NCBI GenBank assembly: GCA_012517815.1
Contig: JAAYUF010000065.1
Span: 1 to 42,473 of the forward strand
DNA: 42,473 bases
DNA from: Clostridiales bacterium
GTDB lineage: Bacteria > Bacillota > Clostridia > Christensenellales > Aristaeellaceae
Direction of reading: 5' to 3'
In this document: piece after piece, positions 1-8,106 of the stretch
How positions within the stretch are numbered: position 1 is the first letter of the stretch
How the letters are laid out: each line of letters opens with the position of its first letter
Translations under genes and position numbers: made by a program
Notes under the pieces: model-generated
Database searches by the model: none
Seen by the model: the letters and a program-made list of their open reading frames with translations, nothing else
Told to the model about the DNA's origin: nothing

Positions 1-500
1 CCCGTTTCGGCGCGGCGGCCAGCCACGCCGCGCGGTTGGGCGGCGTGGCGATCCCGGTTTTCAAGGAGCCGGCGAACGGTCCTCCGCGCCTTTTATCCCG
101 TAAGGTTATCCGGCCCCCCTCCCTTGAGCGGGGCTGCGCCCCGGCCGTTTGCCCCTGCCCTTGGCGGGGGTGCGGTCCGCCCCGGTTTGCGGGGTTCGGC
201 CATCGCAGCGCGCGGCAGGGAGGCCGCGGGGGTTTCGCGCCCGCTGGACAGCGCCGCCGACCGCTGCGGAGCGCCCGCGCCGGCTGACGGGAGCCTCCCC
301 TGCAAACGGTTTCCCCCGCCCGGGGCGGCTGGGCGAACCTCGATACCCCCTGAAACGCAATCCCGAAAAACCGTCCCGCCGGGCCGCGGGCGCGCGGCGT
401 CCGGCTCTGGGGCGGAAGCAATCCCCGCGACCGTTCCCGGGCCGACCGCCCGGCAGCGGCCGGAATCCGTTTTCCCACAACCGGAAGGAGAGATGAATCG
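1..500. other. Intergenic region upstream of glmM
   Basis: No gene is supported here. All frames stay open for long stretches because the sequence is extremely GC-rich, but none gives a recognisable protein. Several short GC hairpins are visible (for example CCCCG-gtttg-CGGGG near 180-195). In relatives glmM follows ybbR; the first 100 bases could hold the 3' end of an upstream gene, but I cannot recognise one. The only clear signal is the ribosome binding site GGAAGGAGAG at about 481-490. Confidence 0.5.
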
Positions 501-1850
501 ATGGCTCGATTATTCGGTACCGACGGCGTGCGGGGCATCGCCAATACGGAACTGACCTGCGAACTGGCCTACCGGCTGGGTCAGGCGAGCGCCGCGGTGC
601 TCGCCAGCGACGTGCGCCGCCCGACCATTCTGGTGGGGCGCGATACCCGCATCAGCGGCGAAATGCTGGAAAGCGCGCTGGTCGCGGGCATCTGCAGCCT
701 TGGGGCGCGCGCGGTGCTGGTGGAGGTGATGCCCACCCCCGCCATCGCCTACCTGACGCGCTACTACGAGGCGGACGCCGGCGCGGTGATCAGCGCAAGC
801 CACAACACCGTGGAATACAACGGCATCAAGTTCTTTGACAAAAACGGCTACAAGCTCCCCGACGCGCTGGAGGACCGCATGGAGGAGATCGTCCACAACG
901 GCCCTCCCGCCGATTTCGAAATGCCCGTGGGCGACCGCGTGGGCCGGCCGGTGCGCCAGCGCAACGCCGTGCGCCGCTATGTGGACTTCGTGAAGGAAAC
1001 CACCGCCGTGCGGCTGGACGGGCTGCACGTGGTACTGGACTGCGCGCAGGGCGCGAGCTATGAGGTCGCCCCGATGGTGTTCAAGGAACTGGGCGCGCAC
1101 GTGAGCTGCTACTACCACGAGCCCGACGGCACCAACATCAACGACAACTGCGGCTCCACCCATCCCCAGCGCCTGTGCGAGCTGGTGCGGGAGCTGGGCG
1201 CGGACGTGGGCTTCGCCTTCGACGGCGACGCGGACCGCCTGATCGCCGCCGACGAGCGCGGGCAGGTGATCAACGGCGATCAGGTGATGGCGCTCCTGGC
1301 CATCCACATGAAGGAAAAAGGCCTGCTGCGCAACAACACGCTCGTGACGACCGTGATGAGCAACATGGGCCTGGAGATCGCCATGAAAAAGCACGGCATC
1401 CGCATGGAAAAAACACGGGTGGGCGACCGCTACGTGCTGGAAAAGATGCTGGCCGACGGCCACACGCTGGGCGGCGAGCAGAGCGGCCACGTGATCATGC
1501 TGGATTACAACACCACCGGCGACGGGCTGGTGACCGCCGTGCAGGTGATCACCGCCATGGTGGTCAGCCAGACGCCGCTGAGCCGCCTCGCGGGCGTCAT
1601 GCAACTGATGCCCCAGAGCCAGTTTGCCGCCCATGTGGACGACGCGCGCAAGTTTGAGTTTGACAAGAACCCGAAAATCAAGGCCAAGATGGACGAGCTG
1701 GAGGCCAAGTACAAGGACAAGGGCCGTCTGGTGATCCGCGCCAGCGGCACCGAGCCGCTGGTCCGCGTGATGATCGAAGGCCCCGACCAGCGGGAAATGG
1801 ATAAGGACGTCTACGCGCTGTCCAAGCTGATCGAGAAGGAGCTGGCGTAA
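501..1850 (+). CDS. glmM: Phosphoglucosamine mutase GlmM
   Basis: Interconverts glucosamine-6-phosphate and glucosamine-1-phosphate in the cytoplasm, feeding UDP-GlcNAc and peptidoglycan synthesis. The 449-residue product has the family's normal length. It opens with the diagnostic LFGTDGVRG, carries the phosphoserine loop ISASHN (Ser100 is the expected phosphorylated residue), the metal-binding loop DGDADR at about 241-246, the sugar-specificity GGEQSGH segment and the C-terminal phosphate-binding RASGTEPLVRVM. The ATG at 501 follows GGAAGGAGAG at normal spacing. A nearer ATG at 493 is out of frame. The upstream partner genes cdaA and ybbR, common in Firmicutes, are not visible in the window. 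Confidence 0.97.
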   Translation: MARLFGTDGVRGIANTELTCELAYRLGQASAAVLASDVRRPTILVGRDTRISGEMLESALVAGICSLGARAVLVEVMPTPAIAYLTRYYEADAGAVISASHNTVEYNGIKFFDKNGYKLPDALEDRMEEIVHNGPPADFEMPVGDRVGRPVRQRNAVRRYVDFVKETTAVRLDGLHVVLDCAQGASYEVAPMVFKELGAHVSCYYHEPDGTNINDNCGSTHPQRLCELVRELGADVGFAFDGDADRLIAADERGQVINGDQVMALLAIHMKEKGLLRNNTLVTTVMSNMGLEIAMKKHGIRMEKTRVGDRYVLEKMLADGHTLGGEQSGHVIMLDYNTTGDGLVTAVQVITAMVVSQTPLSRLAGVMQLMPQSQFAAHVDDARKFEFDKNPKIKAKMDELEAKYKDKGRLVIRASGTEPLVRVMIEGPDQREMDKDVYALSKLIEKELA

Positions 1851-2070
1851 CGCTGCGCCATCCCAAAGGGTTGCCGCACGGCCGTGCCCGGCGAGCGACG
1901 CAAAACCGGCAGGCCACCCCCGCCGCCGCGCAGGCGGGTTCTGGGCAAAGCTCTTGCGGGGTTTGGGCCGCCCCAATCCCCTTTCCCGCCGCCATAGCGG
2001 TGAAACCCGGGCGAGCGCATAGCGCCGCAGGCGCGGTGGGGCGAGCGGCGGCACGCATGGCGTCCGTTCC

Positions 2071-2116
2071 AAAAAACCGGGGGCCGATTTCACCGTTTTC
2101 ACGGTGGGATCGGCCC
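2071..2116 (-). terminator. Rho-independent terminator, probably bidirectional
   Basis: The arms GGGCCGATTTCACCG and CGGTGGGATCGGCCC form a long stem closed by G-U pairs, with a small loop. Read leftward, it is followed by CCGG and six T residues (AAAAAA at 2071-2076 on the plus strand). It is therefore a good terminator for the leftward SH3 gene, and it may also end glmM transcripts from the other side, although the plus-strand T-tract is poor. Confidence 0.75.
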
Positions 2117-2173
2117 TTCGGTTCCATTTACGGCTGTCCGTCGGCCGCCGCCATCCTGGCGTCCGGCGTGGGT

Positions 2174-2612
2174 TCAGGCCGCCCTTTTTCCCATTGCCAT
2201 TCGTGAATGCGTAAAAGCGCACGGGCGATTTTCGGCCGGGACGGGGAACGGAAGCGGAGGCGCAGCGGGGCTGCGTCGGGCTTGCGCGACCAAATCACGG
2301 GAGAAATGCGCCGTGAGCTCATTGGCTGCGGCATCCGCCGGCACCTCGGCCGTCAGGTACCGGCTCATCATATACCCTTCCCGTTCGTCGACGCGCACGT
2401 GCCACCAGTCGCCCTCCGCCTCCAGCACCGTTACGCGCGCCCGAAAAACAGCGGCCCGGCACCGGCGCGTCCGCATCCGGCCGGGCGCGGAGCCGAACCC
2501 GATCCATCCAGTTCATGTTGGCTGTTACCGCCTGAACGGGCTGCCGCGCGAGCGCCGTCCCGCACAGGCAAAGCAGCGCGCAAACCGGCAGGCCGATCCC
2601 CAGACGGTTCAT
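2174..2612 (-). pseudogene. Secreted bacterial SH3-domain protein, frameshifted
   Basis: The 5' part (ATG at 2612, behind GGGGAGGG with 8-base spacing) encodes a signal peptide ending CLCGTALA, then NMNWMDRVRLRARPDADAPV, which is the start of an SH3_3 domain. The rest of the same domain (ARVTVLEAEGDWWHVRV, then EGYMMSRYLTAE) is in a different frame. Joining the two needs one base removed near the run of five A at 2444-2448 (five T on the coding strand). This is a real one-base mutation or a homopolymer assembly error. Such domains usually bind cell-wall components outside the cell. The 3' end runs into an intergenic repeat copy (2199-2320), so the last 40 or so residues are probably not original. 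Confidence 0.75.
2199..2320 (+). repeat. Intergenic palindromic repeat, copy A
   Basis: Shares with copy B (4601-4725) the order GCGTAAAAGC-like start, GGGGCTGCG, GGGCTTGCGCGAC, CACGGGAGAAA and GCCGTGAGC. Boundaries are approximate. It overlaps the 3' end of the broken SH3 gene. Confidence 0.65.
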
Positions 2613-3015
2613 GGCTGATGCCCTCCCCTGATCTTTCTGTGAATGGAACAAATCCGGAACAGAAATCGTTCCCAGTTCTCACATTTCCGGCGGGGCGGGC
2701 GGGCGTCGAAAGCGCCGCGGGCCGTATGCGGCCCGCGGCGCGGAGGGAACGGGGAGGGCTGAACCAAAGCCTGCCCGCGCCGCATCCCAAGGGCGGGGTT
2801 GCGGCGTTTTCCGATGCGTGCTGCGCTCTTGGCGGCCGAAGGGCAACCGTGGGACAGCGTGCGGTTGGCGCGCCGTCGTACGCCTGAGCCGCGCGGCTGC
2901 GGCAAAGGAAGCCTCGGGGCAGCGCGCCGGCGCGTGCCCGCGCCTTGCCGTGCCCGCGCCGCCTGGCCTGCCGGCGCCGTGCGACCCGGGCCCTGCGCCT
3001 TGGTAAGGTTGCCGT
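2613..3015. other. Intergenic region with a perfect 13-bp hairpin
   Basis: No gene is supported. The region between the thioesterase gene and the SH3 gene (both leftward) holds GCGCCGCGGGCCG (2712-2724), loop TATG, then CGGCCCGCGGCGC (2729-2741), followed leftward by TTTC. It could terminate the thioesterase transcript, but the T-tract is short. The remainder is GC-rich with no recognisable content. Near 2640-2680 there are small GGAAC/GTTCC dyads just upstream of the SH3 gene. Confidence 0.5.
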
Positions 3016-3744
3016 TCAGCGCCGCTCCCGCCACTGCGCGCCGATGGCAAAGCAGGGCGCGCCGTCGCATTCGCCCTTGAGCACGCTGGTTGCGCCCCCG
3101 TTGCGCAGGGTCAGGGTCACAGCCTCGTCGGGGCGGATCTCCCGGTTGTAGTGAATCAGCAGATCCTCAAGCGCCCGCGCGCCGTGGGCGGCATGGTCGA
3201 AACAGTCGCCAAACCAGTCCAGGTAGCGGGCGTTGTTCACGTGTCCGTTGATGTCCAGATCGGAATAGCGGGCAACCCGCCCGAACGTTTCCGCGGGCGC
3301 ATCCAGCGCGGGGATGCCTCCGGGCAGCGGCAGGGGCGGTTCCAGGTCGCAGTTGAGTTCCGTATGGTCACAAAGCCAAGGCTTGGCCATGCGCCGCGCG
3401 GTCAGGTCCAGCTGAACATACAGGGTGGAGGCGGCCCCGACCGGCTGCCCGTCCGCCCAGAACTGATAATAGCGCGGGAAAAAGAAATGCTGCGGGGTTT
3501 TGGGCCATGTGCGCAGGGTAACGGTCTGGCCGATGCGCGGCGCGCGCGTCAGGTGCAGCCGCGCACGGTTGATCACCCAGGCGAGGTTTCGTTCCCGCAG
3601 GGCGGTCATGCCGATGCCGAGGCTTTCGCTCTGCGCGCCCCCGGCCTCCTGCATCGCCAGAAACATGCTCCCGGGCCGCCACTCGCCGCGCGCGTCGGTA
3701 TCCGCCGCGCGCAGGACAAAGGTTTGTTCCAAAAAGCCGACCAT
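3016..3744 (-). CDS. Acyl-ACP thioesterase (FatA/FatB-like)
   Basis: Hydrolyses acyl-acyl carrier protein to release free fatty acids in the cytoplasm. The 242-residue product shows two hotdog halves. The N-terminal half has the DTDARGEWRPGSMFLAMQEA region typical of bacterial acyl-ACP thioesterases. The C-terminal half has YSDLDINGHVNNARYLDW, the NGHVNN motif of the catalytic region. The start at 3744 (MVGFLEQ) is set by GGAAGGAGGG about 8 bases upstream; a longer frame to 3858 has no comparable site. It stands alone, with the next gene upstream divergent. Chain-length preference cannot be read from the sequence. Confidence 0.9.
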   Translation of the reverse strand: MVGFLEQTFVLRAADTDARGEWRPGSMFLAMQEAGGAQSESLGIGMTALRERNLAWVINRARLHLTRAPRIGQTVTLRTWPKTPQHFFFPRYYQFWADGQPVGAASTLYVQLDLTARRMAKPWLCDHTELNCDLEPPLPLPGGIPALDAPAETFGRVARYSDLDINGHVNNARYLDWFGDCFDHAAHGARALEDLLIHYNREIRPDEAVTLTLRNGGATSVLKGECDGAPCFAIGAQWRERR

Positions 3745-3877
3745 GGTCGTCCCTCCTTCCGGGTTTTCCTGCAACCCATTCGCGGCGCGTCGCCGTTTTC
3801 CTCCCGGAAGGCCGCAAAAAGCGGCCGGACCGAAGCGGCGCGAAACGCCGCCCGGCATCCGGCAAAGCCCCGCCGGC

Positions 3878-3906
3878 TTGAAAACCGGCGCGGATCATGC
3901 TATGCT
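3878..3906 (+). promoter_or_regulatory. Sigma-A-type promoter of the secreted-protein gene
   Basis: TTGAAA at 3878-3883 and TATGCT at 3901-3906 are separated by exactly 17 bases and lie 33 bases ahead of the ATG at 3940. Confidence 0.7.
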
Positions 3907-3939
3907 TAGCGCGCCGCGATGGCGGCAAGGAGGCAACGC

Positions 3940-4578
3940 ATGAAGCGACTGAAACGACTGTACGCCTGGCTGCTGGCGCTCGCCCTGCTGGCGCCCGGCG
4001 GCGCGCTCGCCCTGACGGGCCAGAACTACGCCACGTTTTTGGATTACTATAAAGCCGACGTCACCTTCATCAACGAAAACGACGGCCGCCACCTGCTGCC
4101 GATGGTGCTTTCCCAGCGGAGCAGCGGAAGCGACGACGGCCGCGTCTATTACGATCTGCTGGGCGACGTGCTCACCGTGACCGTGACGGCCGACAGCGCG
4201 GGCGTGATCGAGGCCTGCGAGATCCGCCTGACCGCGCCGGCCGGCATGACGTACGGTTCCACGGTGTATAACGATTTTGCCATCTCCGGCTACCACAGCT
4301 ACGCGTTTCTCATGGCCATGGACGCCGGCGCCGAGCCGGAGCGCCGTTATGCGCTGGTAACCGACGTGGTGCAGGGCATGAAGGATACCGACGGCCAGTA
4401 CGCGCGGCAGACCGGCGCGTACACGCTGACGTGCGTGCGCGTGGACAACATGGCGGTGATCACCTTCCAGAACAACGGCGTATCGACCGGCACCGCCACG
4501 CCCGTCCCCGACGCCACCCCCGCGCCCGACGCGTCGCCCACCGACGTCCCCGCCGACGCGGACGACTTTATCGGCTGA
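3940..4578 (+). CDS. Small secreted protein of unknown function
   Basis: I do not recognise the family. The 212-residue product begins with a clear signal peptide (MKRLKRLYAWLLALALLAPG, cleavage expected after GGALA) and has no lipobox. The mature part is a mixed, probably beta-rich domain of about 150 residues. The tail is rich in Pro, Thr, Ala and Asp (VPDATPAPDASPTDVPADAD), like a flexible spacer outside the cell. No catalytic motif or wall-anchor signal is visible. The ATG at 3940 has GGCAAGGAGG directly upstream, and a good promoter sits at 3878-3906, so it is probably transcribed alone. Confidence 0.8.
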   Translation: MKRLKRLYAWLLALALLAPGGALALTGQNYATFLDYYKADVTFINENDGRHLLPMVLSQRSSGSDDGRVYYDLLGDVLTVTVTADSAGVIEACEIRLTAPAGMTYGSTVYNDFAISGYHSYAFLMAMDAGAEPERRYALVTDVVQGMKDTDGQYARQTGAYTLTCVRVDNMAVITFQNNGVSTGTATPVPDATPAPDASPTDVPADADDFIG

Positions 4579-4600
4579 ACGGCGCATGATTCGATTTCCG

Positions 4601-4725
4601 TTCATGCGTGCATAAAAGCTCACGACCGCCTTCCTTCCGTGACGGGGAGCGGTGGCGCGGCGGGGCTGCGCCGGGCTTGCGCGACGAAGGCACGGGAGAA
4701 AGGCCGTGAGCGGGAGACGGTCATG
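4601..4725 (+). repeat. Intergenic palindromic repeat, copy B
   Basis: The best-preserved copy of the family. It has CATAAAAGCTCACGACCGCC, then CCGTGACGGGGAGCGG, GGGGCTGCGCCGGGC, TTGCGCGACGAAGGCACGG, GAGAAAGGCCGTGAGCGGG. It contains inverted CTCACG/CGTGAG-type ends that could fold into one long hairpin. It lies between convergent genes. Confidence 0.75.
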
Positions 4726-4802
4726 CCTGGAAACCGCGTCCGACAGCGCCACGCGCTGCCGTCGGACCGGGCGGCATGCCCGGCCTGCCGCCAACGCCCC
4801 GG

Positions 4803-5252
4803 TTACGGCTGACGGAGCAGCTCGTCCACCACGCGGTTGACCAGCGTTCCCTCGGCTTTTCCCTTGAGCTGCGGCATGAGCGTTTTCATCAGCTTCCCCT
4901 TATCCTGCGGGGTCAGGTTGCCGCCCAGCGCGGCGACGGCCGCCGCGGCCAGCGAGCGGATATCCGCCTCACCCATGCGCTCGGGGGCGAATTCGCTCCA
5001 CACCGCCATGCGGAGCCGCGCTTCTGCGATGATGTCCACCCGGTCGGCGGGGGAGGTGTCGATCGTCTCCTGCGCTTCCTTGATCTCCCGGTAGACGACG
5101 GCGTTTTCCTCGTCCTCGGTGAGGTCGGCGCGCTTGTCGATCCATTTGCTTTTCAGCGCCGAAAGCAGCAGGGACAGCGCGTCCTTGCGGGGCCTGTCCC
5201 CCGCCTTGAGCGCGTCGTTCATGGCCTTGCGCACAACGTCGATCTTGTTCAT
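4803..5252 (-). CDS. yqeY: GatB/YqeY domain protein
   Basis: A 149-residue YqeY-type protein, about the usual length of this small alpha-helical family, which resembles the tail domain of the GatB amidotransferase subunit and may bind tRNA. The N-terminal KAMNDALKAGDRPRKDALSL and the C-terminal TPQDKGKLMKTLMPQLKGKA followed by VNRVVDELL are characteristic. Two ATGs are possible. The one at 5252 lies 9 bases from GGAAGGA, while the one at 5258 lies only 3 bases away, so 5252 is preferred. It is encoded just downstream of the macrodomain gene on the same strand (48-base gap) and may share its transcript. Its exact cellular role is not established. Confidence 0.9.
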   Translation of the reverse strand: MNKIDVVRKAMNDALKAGDRPRKDALSLLLSALKSKWIDKRADLTEDEENAVVYREIKEAQETIDTSPADRVDIIAEARLRMAVWSEFAPERMGEADIRSLAAAAVAALGGNLTPQDKGKLMKTLMPQLKGKAEGTLVNRVVDELLRQP

Positions 5253-5300
5253 GCTCATCCGTCCTTCCCATCGTTGGTTACGGTTTTCGCCCGCCCCGGG

Positions 5301-6518
5301 CTACACGCCCAGGCAGGGCTGGTCAAACGCAAACAGGGCCTCGTTCAGCTCGAAGATATCGTAGCGCTCGTGCTCGATGAAATACGCGACGATCAGGTCC
5401 GCCTTGCTGCTCTCGGACAGCGCATACCCCGCGCGCGCCAGCAGCGCCTGCGTTTCGTCCAGCCTGAGCTCCAGCGCCACGCACAGCGCGACCGCCGTCG
5501 GGCGGGAGGGGCGGTAGGCCGGGTCCGTGCGCAGCTTGGAAAACAGCTTGCGGTCGAGGTTGGCGCGCTTGTACACCTCCACGTCCGAGCGGCCGCCCTC
5601 GTCAATCAGGCGCAGCACCGTCCGGGCAAAGCTGTCGCCCGGGTGGGCGACGGCGTCGTCCAGCGAGGGCGCAAACGTCGCGCGCCCCGTAGCGGGCTGC
5701 TTGCCGGGGGACGGAGCGATCGCCGGCTCGCCGGTTACGGCGGCGTTCTCCCTGCCGATGCGCTTCATCAGGCCGTCATACGGTGCCGAGGCATCTCCCG
5801 CGCCGCCGTGCGCTAGACGGTCGGTCGGCGCGGACGCCGGGGGCGGCTGTACCGCGGACGGCTGGGCGGCGGACGGTCGGGCGGAAGGCGGTTGTTCAGC
5901 AGGCGGCGGCGCGGCCCCGGCGACCTGCCGGCCCGGTTCCCGCGCGAACCCGCCGCGGTGCCGTTCCGCGGCCTCCAGCCATTGCGCGTCGTAATGGCCG
6001 CCGATGTAGCGATTCAGAGCCTGCCGGAGCTCCGCGGGCAACGGAACTGCGCCGTCGCCCAACAGCACCAGCGTCACGTCCAGCTCGTCGTTCGCCAGCA
6101 GATACGCGCCGACAGTCTCCACCGCCACCCGCAGGGCCTGATCCCGGGGATAGCCGAAAGTGCCCGCGGAGATCAGCGGGAACGCGACCGACTGTAAGCC
6201 GTGCGCCTGCGCCACTTCCAGCGAGCGGCGGTAGCAGGAGGCCAGCAGCCCTTCCTCCCCGCTCCCGCCGCCGCGCCACACGGGGCCGACGGTATGGATC
6301 ACAAACCGGGCGGGAAGCCGGAACCCCGGAGTCAGCACGGCGTCCCCGGTGTCGCAGCGGCCGATTTCGTCGCAGGCGGCCTGCAAGGCCTCGCGGCCCG
6401 CTGTGTGGAACACGGCCCCGCAAACGCCCCCGCCCGCCCGCAGCCATTCGTTGGCCGCGTTGACAATGGCGTCGGTCCGCTGTTCCACCAGATTCCCGCG
6501 AACGATGCGCAGCGGCAT
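5301..6518 (-). CDS. Macrodomain protein with a C-terminal helical domain
   Basis: The N-terminal 170 residues form a macrodomain that binds or removes ADP-ribose: GNLVEQRTDAIVNAANEWL, AGGGVCGAVFHTAG, VIHTVGPVW and FPLISAGTFGYP. The Asp expected in GGGVD of MacroD-type hydrolases is Cys33 here. A linker of about 110 residues rich in Pro, Ala, Gln and Ser follows. The last 110 residues (SFARTVLRLIDEGG onward, containing ANLDRKLFSKLRTDP and ending in LNEALFAFDQP) form a separate helical domain that looks helix-turn-helix-like and that I know only as a recurrent partner of clostridial macrodomains. The start at 6518 has GGAGG 8 bases upstream; the ATG at 6524 is too close to it. A near-consensus promoter lies at 6541-6569. 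The function of the fusion is unknown. Confidence 0.85.
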   Translation of the reverse strand: MPLRIVRGNLVEQRTDAIVNAANEWLRAGGGVCGAVFHTAGREALQAACDEIGRCDTGDAVLTPGFRLPARFVIHTVGPVWRGGGSGEEGLLASCYRRSLEVAQAHGLQSVAFPLISAGTFGYPRDQALRVAVETVGAYLLANDELDVTLVLLGDGAVPLPAELRQALNRYIGGHYDAQWLEAAERHRGGFAREPGRQVAGAAPPPAEQPPSARPSAAQPSAVQPPPASAPTDRLAHGGAGDASAPYDGLMKRIGRENAAVTGEPAIAPSPGKQPATGRATFAPSLDDAVAHPGDSFARTVLRLIDEGGRSDVEVYKRANLDRKLFSKLRTDPAYRPSRPTAVALCVALELRLDETQALLARAGYALSESSKADLIVAYFIEHERYDIFELNEALFAFDQPCLGV

Positions 6519-6540
6519 GTCCATCCCCTCCACGCATCCT

Positions 6541-6569
6541 ATTGTACGCGCCGCGAAACGCCGCGTCAA
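6541..6569 (-). promoter_or_regulatory. Promoter of the macrodomain gene
   Basis: On the minus strand TTGACG (6569-6564) and TACAAT (6546-6541) are spaced 17 bases apart. Each matches the sigma-A consensus at five of six positions, and the pair ends 22 bases before the start codon. One of the clearest promoters in the window. Confidence 0.8.
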
Positions 6570-7024
6570 TGCGGAAACGGAACGCGAAGGCCAGCCGGCG
6601 CTCCGTCGGGGAGGCCGTCTCCGCCGGGCGCGCGCAGCGGCCCGCACCGCCGCCGCCCGAAGGGGCGAACCGACCCGAACCCTTCGCCCAGGCAAGCCGG
6701 CATGGCCCGCCCGCAAGGGCGGACAAAAGCTCGCCCCCCTAAGCGGGCGGGGCCAAGCCTTCCGCGGGAATGGCCCGCGAAAGCCGCTCATGCGGGCGCG
6801 GCGTATGTGAAGGCCATGAACGATGCGCAAATGCGCCTCGACCGCGAAAGCCGCTCACGCGGGCGCGGCGTGCGCGCAACCGCCGCGGCTGTAAGGCAGC
6901 CGCCATGGCGGCGAGGCGGCCGCCGCCCTCCGGGCCGGCCCAGCCCGATACCCCTGCCGGTGCCCGCCCGCGACAATCCCGGGCCGGTCGCCGGCCCATA
7001 CAGAACCGATGGAGAGGTAAACCG
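6570..7024. other. Divergent intergenic region with a 30-bp direct repeat
   Basis: No gene is supported between the divergent macrodomain and glycosylase genes. The 30-base sequences at 6775-6804 and 6842-6871 (CCGCGAAAGCCGCTCA-T/C-GCGGGCGCGG...) differ at one position and lie 67 bases apart. The rest is GC-rich without recognisable content. The ribosome binding site of the glycosylase gene (GGAGAGG) is at the right end. Confidence 0.6.
6775..6871. repeat. Paired 30-bp direct repeat
   Basis: Two near-identical 30-base copies (6775-6804 and 6842-6871; one mismatch) with a 67-base period, in a non-coding region. Each copy contains AAAGCCGCTCA and GCGGGCGCGGCGT. Confidence 0.8.
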
Positions 7025-7843
7025 ATGCCGCCGGAGCTAACGCTGGATGAGTTTGATCCCCGCAAGATCATGGAGAGCGGGCAGTGCTTCCGCATGAAGC
7101 CCCTGTCCGCGGACACCGTGGAAACCGTGGCCTTCGGGCGGCGCGTGGCGGTCACGGACCTGGGCGGGCGCCGATTCCGCTTTGATTGCGAGCCGGAGGC
7201 GTTTGAGGCCGTATGGCGCGATTACTTCGATCTGGACCGGGACTACCGCTCGATCGCCGAAAACGCGCCGGCGGGGGACGCCTATCTGGCGCGCGCCATC
7301 GGGCACGCGCGCGGCACGCGCATTCTCAGGCAGGAGCCGTGGGAAACGCTGTGCGGGTTCATCCTTTCGCAGCGCAAGCACCTCAAGGCTATCCGCGCCT
7401 GCGTGGAGGCGCTGTGCGACGCGTTTGGCGAGCCCGTGGAGGGTACAAGGCGCAGGGCGTTTCCCACGCCGGAGCGGCTGGCCGCGCTGACGGAAGGCGA
7501 GGCGCGCCTGTGCGGGCTTGGCTACCGCACCCCCTACCTGCTGGCCGCGGCGCGCGACGTGGCCTCGGGGCGGCTGGACCTCGCCGCGATGGACAGGCTC
7601 CCAGACGAGGAACTGCTCTCGCGCCTGATGGGCGTGCACGGCGTGGGCGTCAAGGTGGCCGAGTGCGTGATGCTGTTCGGTTTTGGAAGGCTCTCCCGCG
7701 CGCCGGTGGACGTATGGATCAGGCGGGTGATCGACGAAGTCTACCTGGGCGTTTCCCCCTTTGAGGGGTACGGCGCTTACGCGGGCATCTACCAGCAGTA
7801 CCTGTTCATCCTGCGCAGGGACGAGGCCGCGAAGCGCCGGTAA
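7025..7843 (+). CDS. ogg: 8-oxoguanine DNA glycosylase (OGG1-type)
   Basis: Base-excision repair enzyme that removes oxidised guanine and nicks the abasic strand. The 272-residue product has an N-terminal beta domain (SGQCFRMKPL), then the helix-hairpin-helix/GPD fold. FILSQRKHLKAIRACVEAL matches the family's substrate-pocket helix, and LMGVHGVGVKVAECVMLFGF is the hairpin. Lys210 is the expected Schiff-base residue and Asp229 (APVDVWIRR) the catalytic Asp; their 19-residue spacing equals that of human OGG1 (Lys249/Asp268). The ATG at 7025 follows GGAGAGG. The gene stands alone and is divergent from the macrodomain gene. An AlkA-like activity is less likely because of the beta-domain motif. 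Confidence 0.9.
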   Translation: MPPELTLDEFDPRKIMESGQCFRMKPLSADTVETVAFGRRVAVTDLGGRRFRFDCEPEAFEAVWRDYFDLDRDYRSIAENAPAGDAYLARAIGHARGTRILRQEPWETLCGFILSQRKHLKAIRACVEALCDAFGEPVEGTRRRAFPTPERLAALTEGEARLCGLGYRTPYLLAAARDVASGRLDLAAMDRLPDEELLSRLMGVHGVGVKVAECVMLFGFGRLSRAPVDVWIRRVIDEVYLGVSPFEGYGAYAGIYQQYLFILRRDEAAKRR

Positions 7844-7992
7844 TCCGCTTTGCCCGGCGCGGGCGGCCGCTTTCCGTGCAGGAAAAAAACATCGGATACG
7901 CCGGGCGCAGGGTCCGCGGCGCGCACGGTTCCCCGGAGGCCCGGGCCCGCGCCGGGCCGCGGCCGCGCCGCTATTTGAGGGGGATTTTGCTG

Positions 7993-8021
7993 TTGCAATG
8001 TCGGCTTTTTGATGGTAAAGT
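7993..8021 (+). promoter_or_regulatory. Promoter of the nucleoside transporter operon
   Basis: TTGCAA (7993-7998) and TAAAGT (8016-8021) with a 17-base spacer, 86 bases before the binding-protein ATG. The local drop in GC supports it. Confidence 0.6.
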
Positions 8022-8030
8022 AAGCATATC

Positions 8031-8082
8031 GAACAACGAGGTTCGGTTGTTCCGTCGCGCTCGTTGTGGGCGCTTCGACAAC
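8031..8082 (+). promoter_or_regulatory. Leader with mutually exclusive hairpins
   Basis: Three pairings compete in the transcript leader. GAACAAC (8031-8037) can pair with GTTGTTC (8046-8052). The overlapping ACAACGAG (8033-8040) can pair with CTCGTTGT (8060-8067). GTTGT (8063-8067) can pair with ACAAC (8078-8082). Such an arrangement suits a switch or attenuator in front of the transporter genes. It does not match the purine riboswitch core. No ligand or protein can be named. Confidence 0.5.
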
Positions 8083-8106
8083 ATAATGAGTGATGGAGGG
8101 TTTCAC

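Noticed and set aside
510..2222. Long leftward open frame opposite glmM
   Set aside because: It is antisense to a certain gene, shows His/Ala/Val-rich composition typical of the reverse complement of a GC-rich gene and has no recognisable domain.
8022..8106. Known purine riboswitch before the nucleoside operon
   Set aside because: The conserved junction and loop sequences of the purine riboswitch are absent, although alternative hairpins are present.
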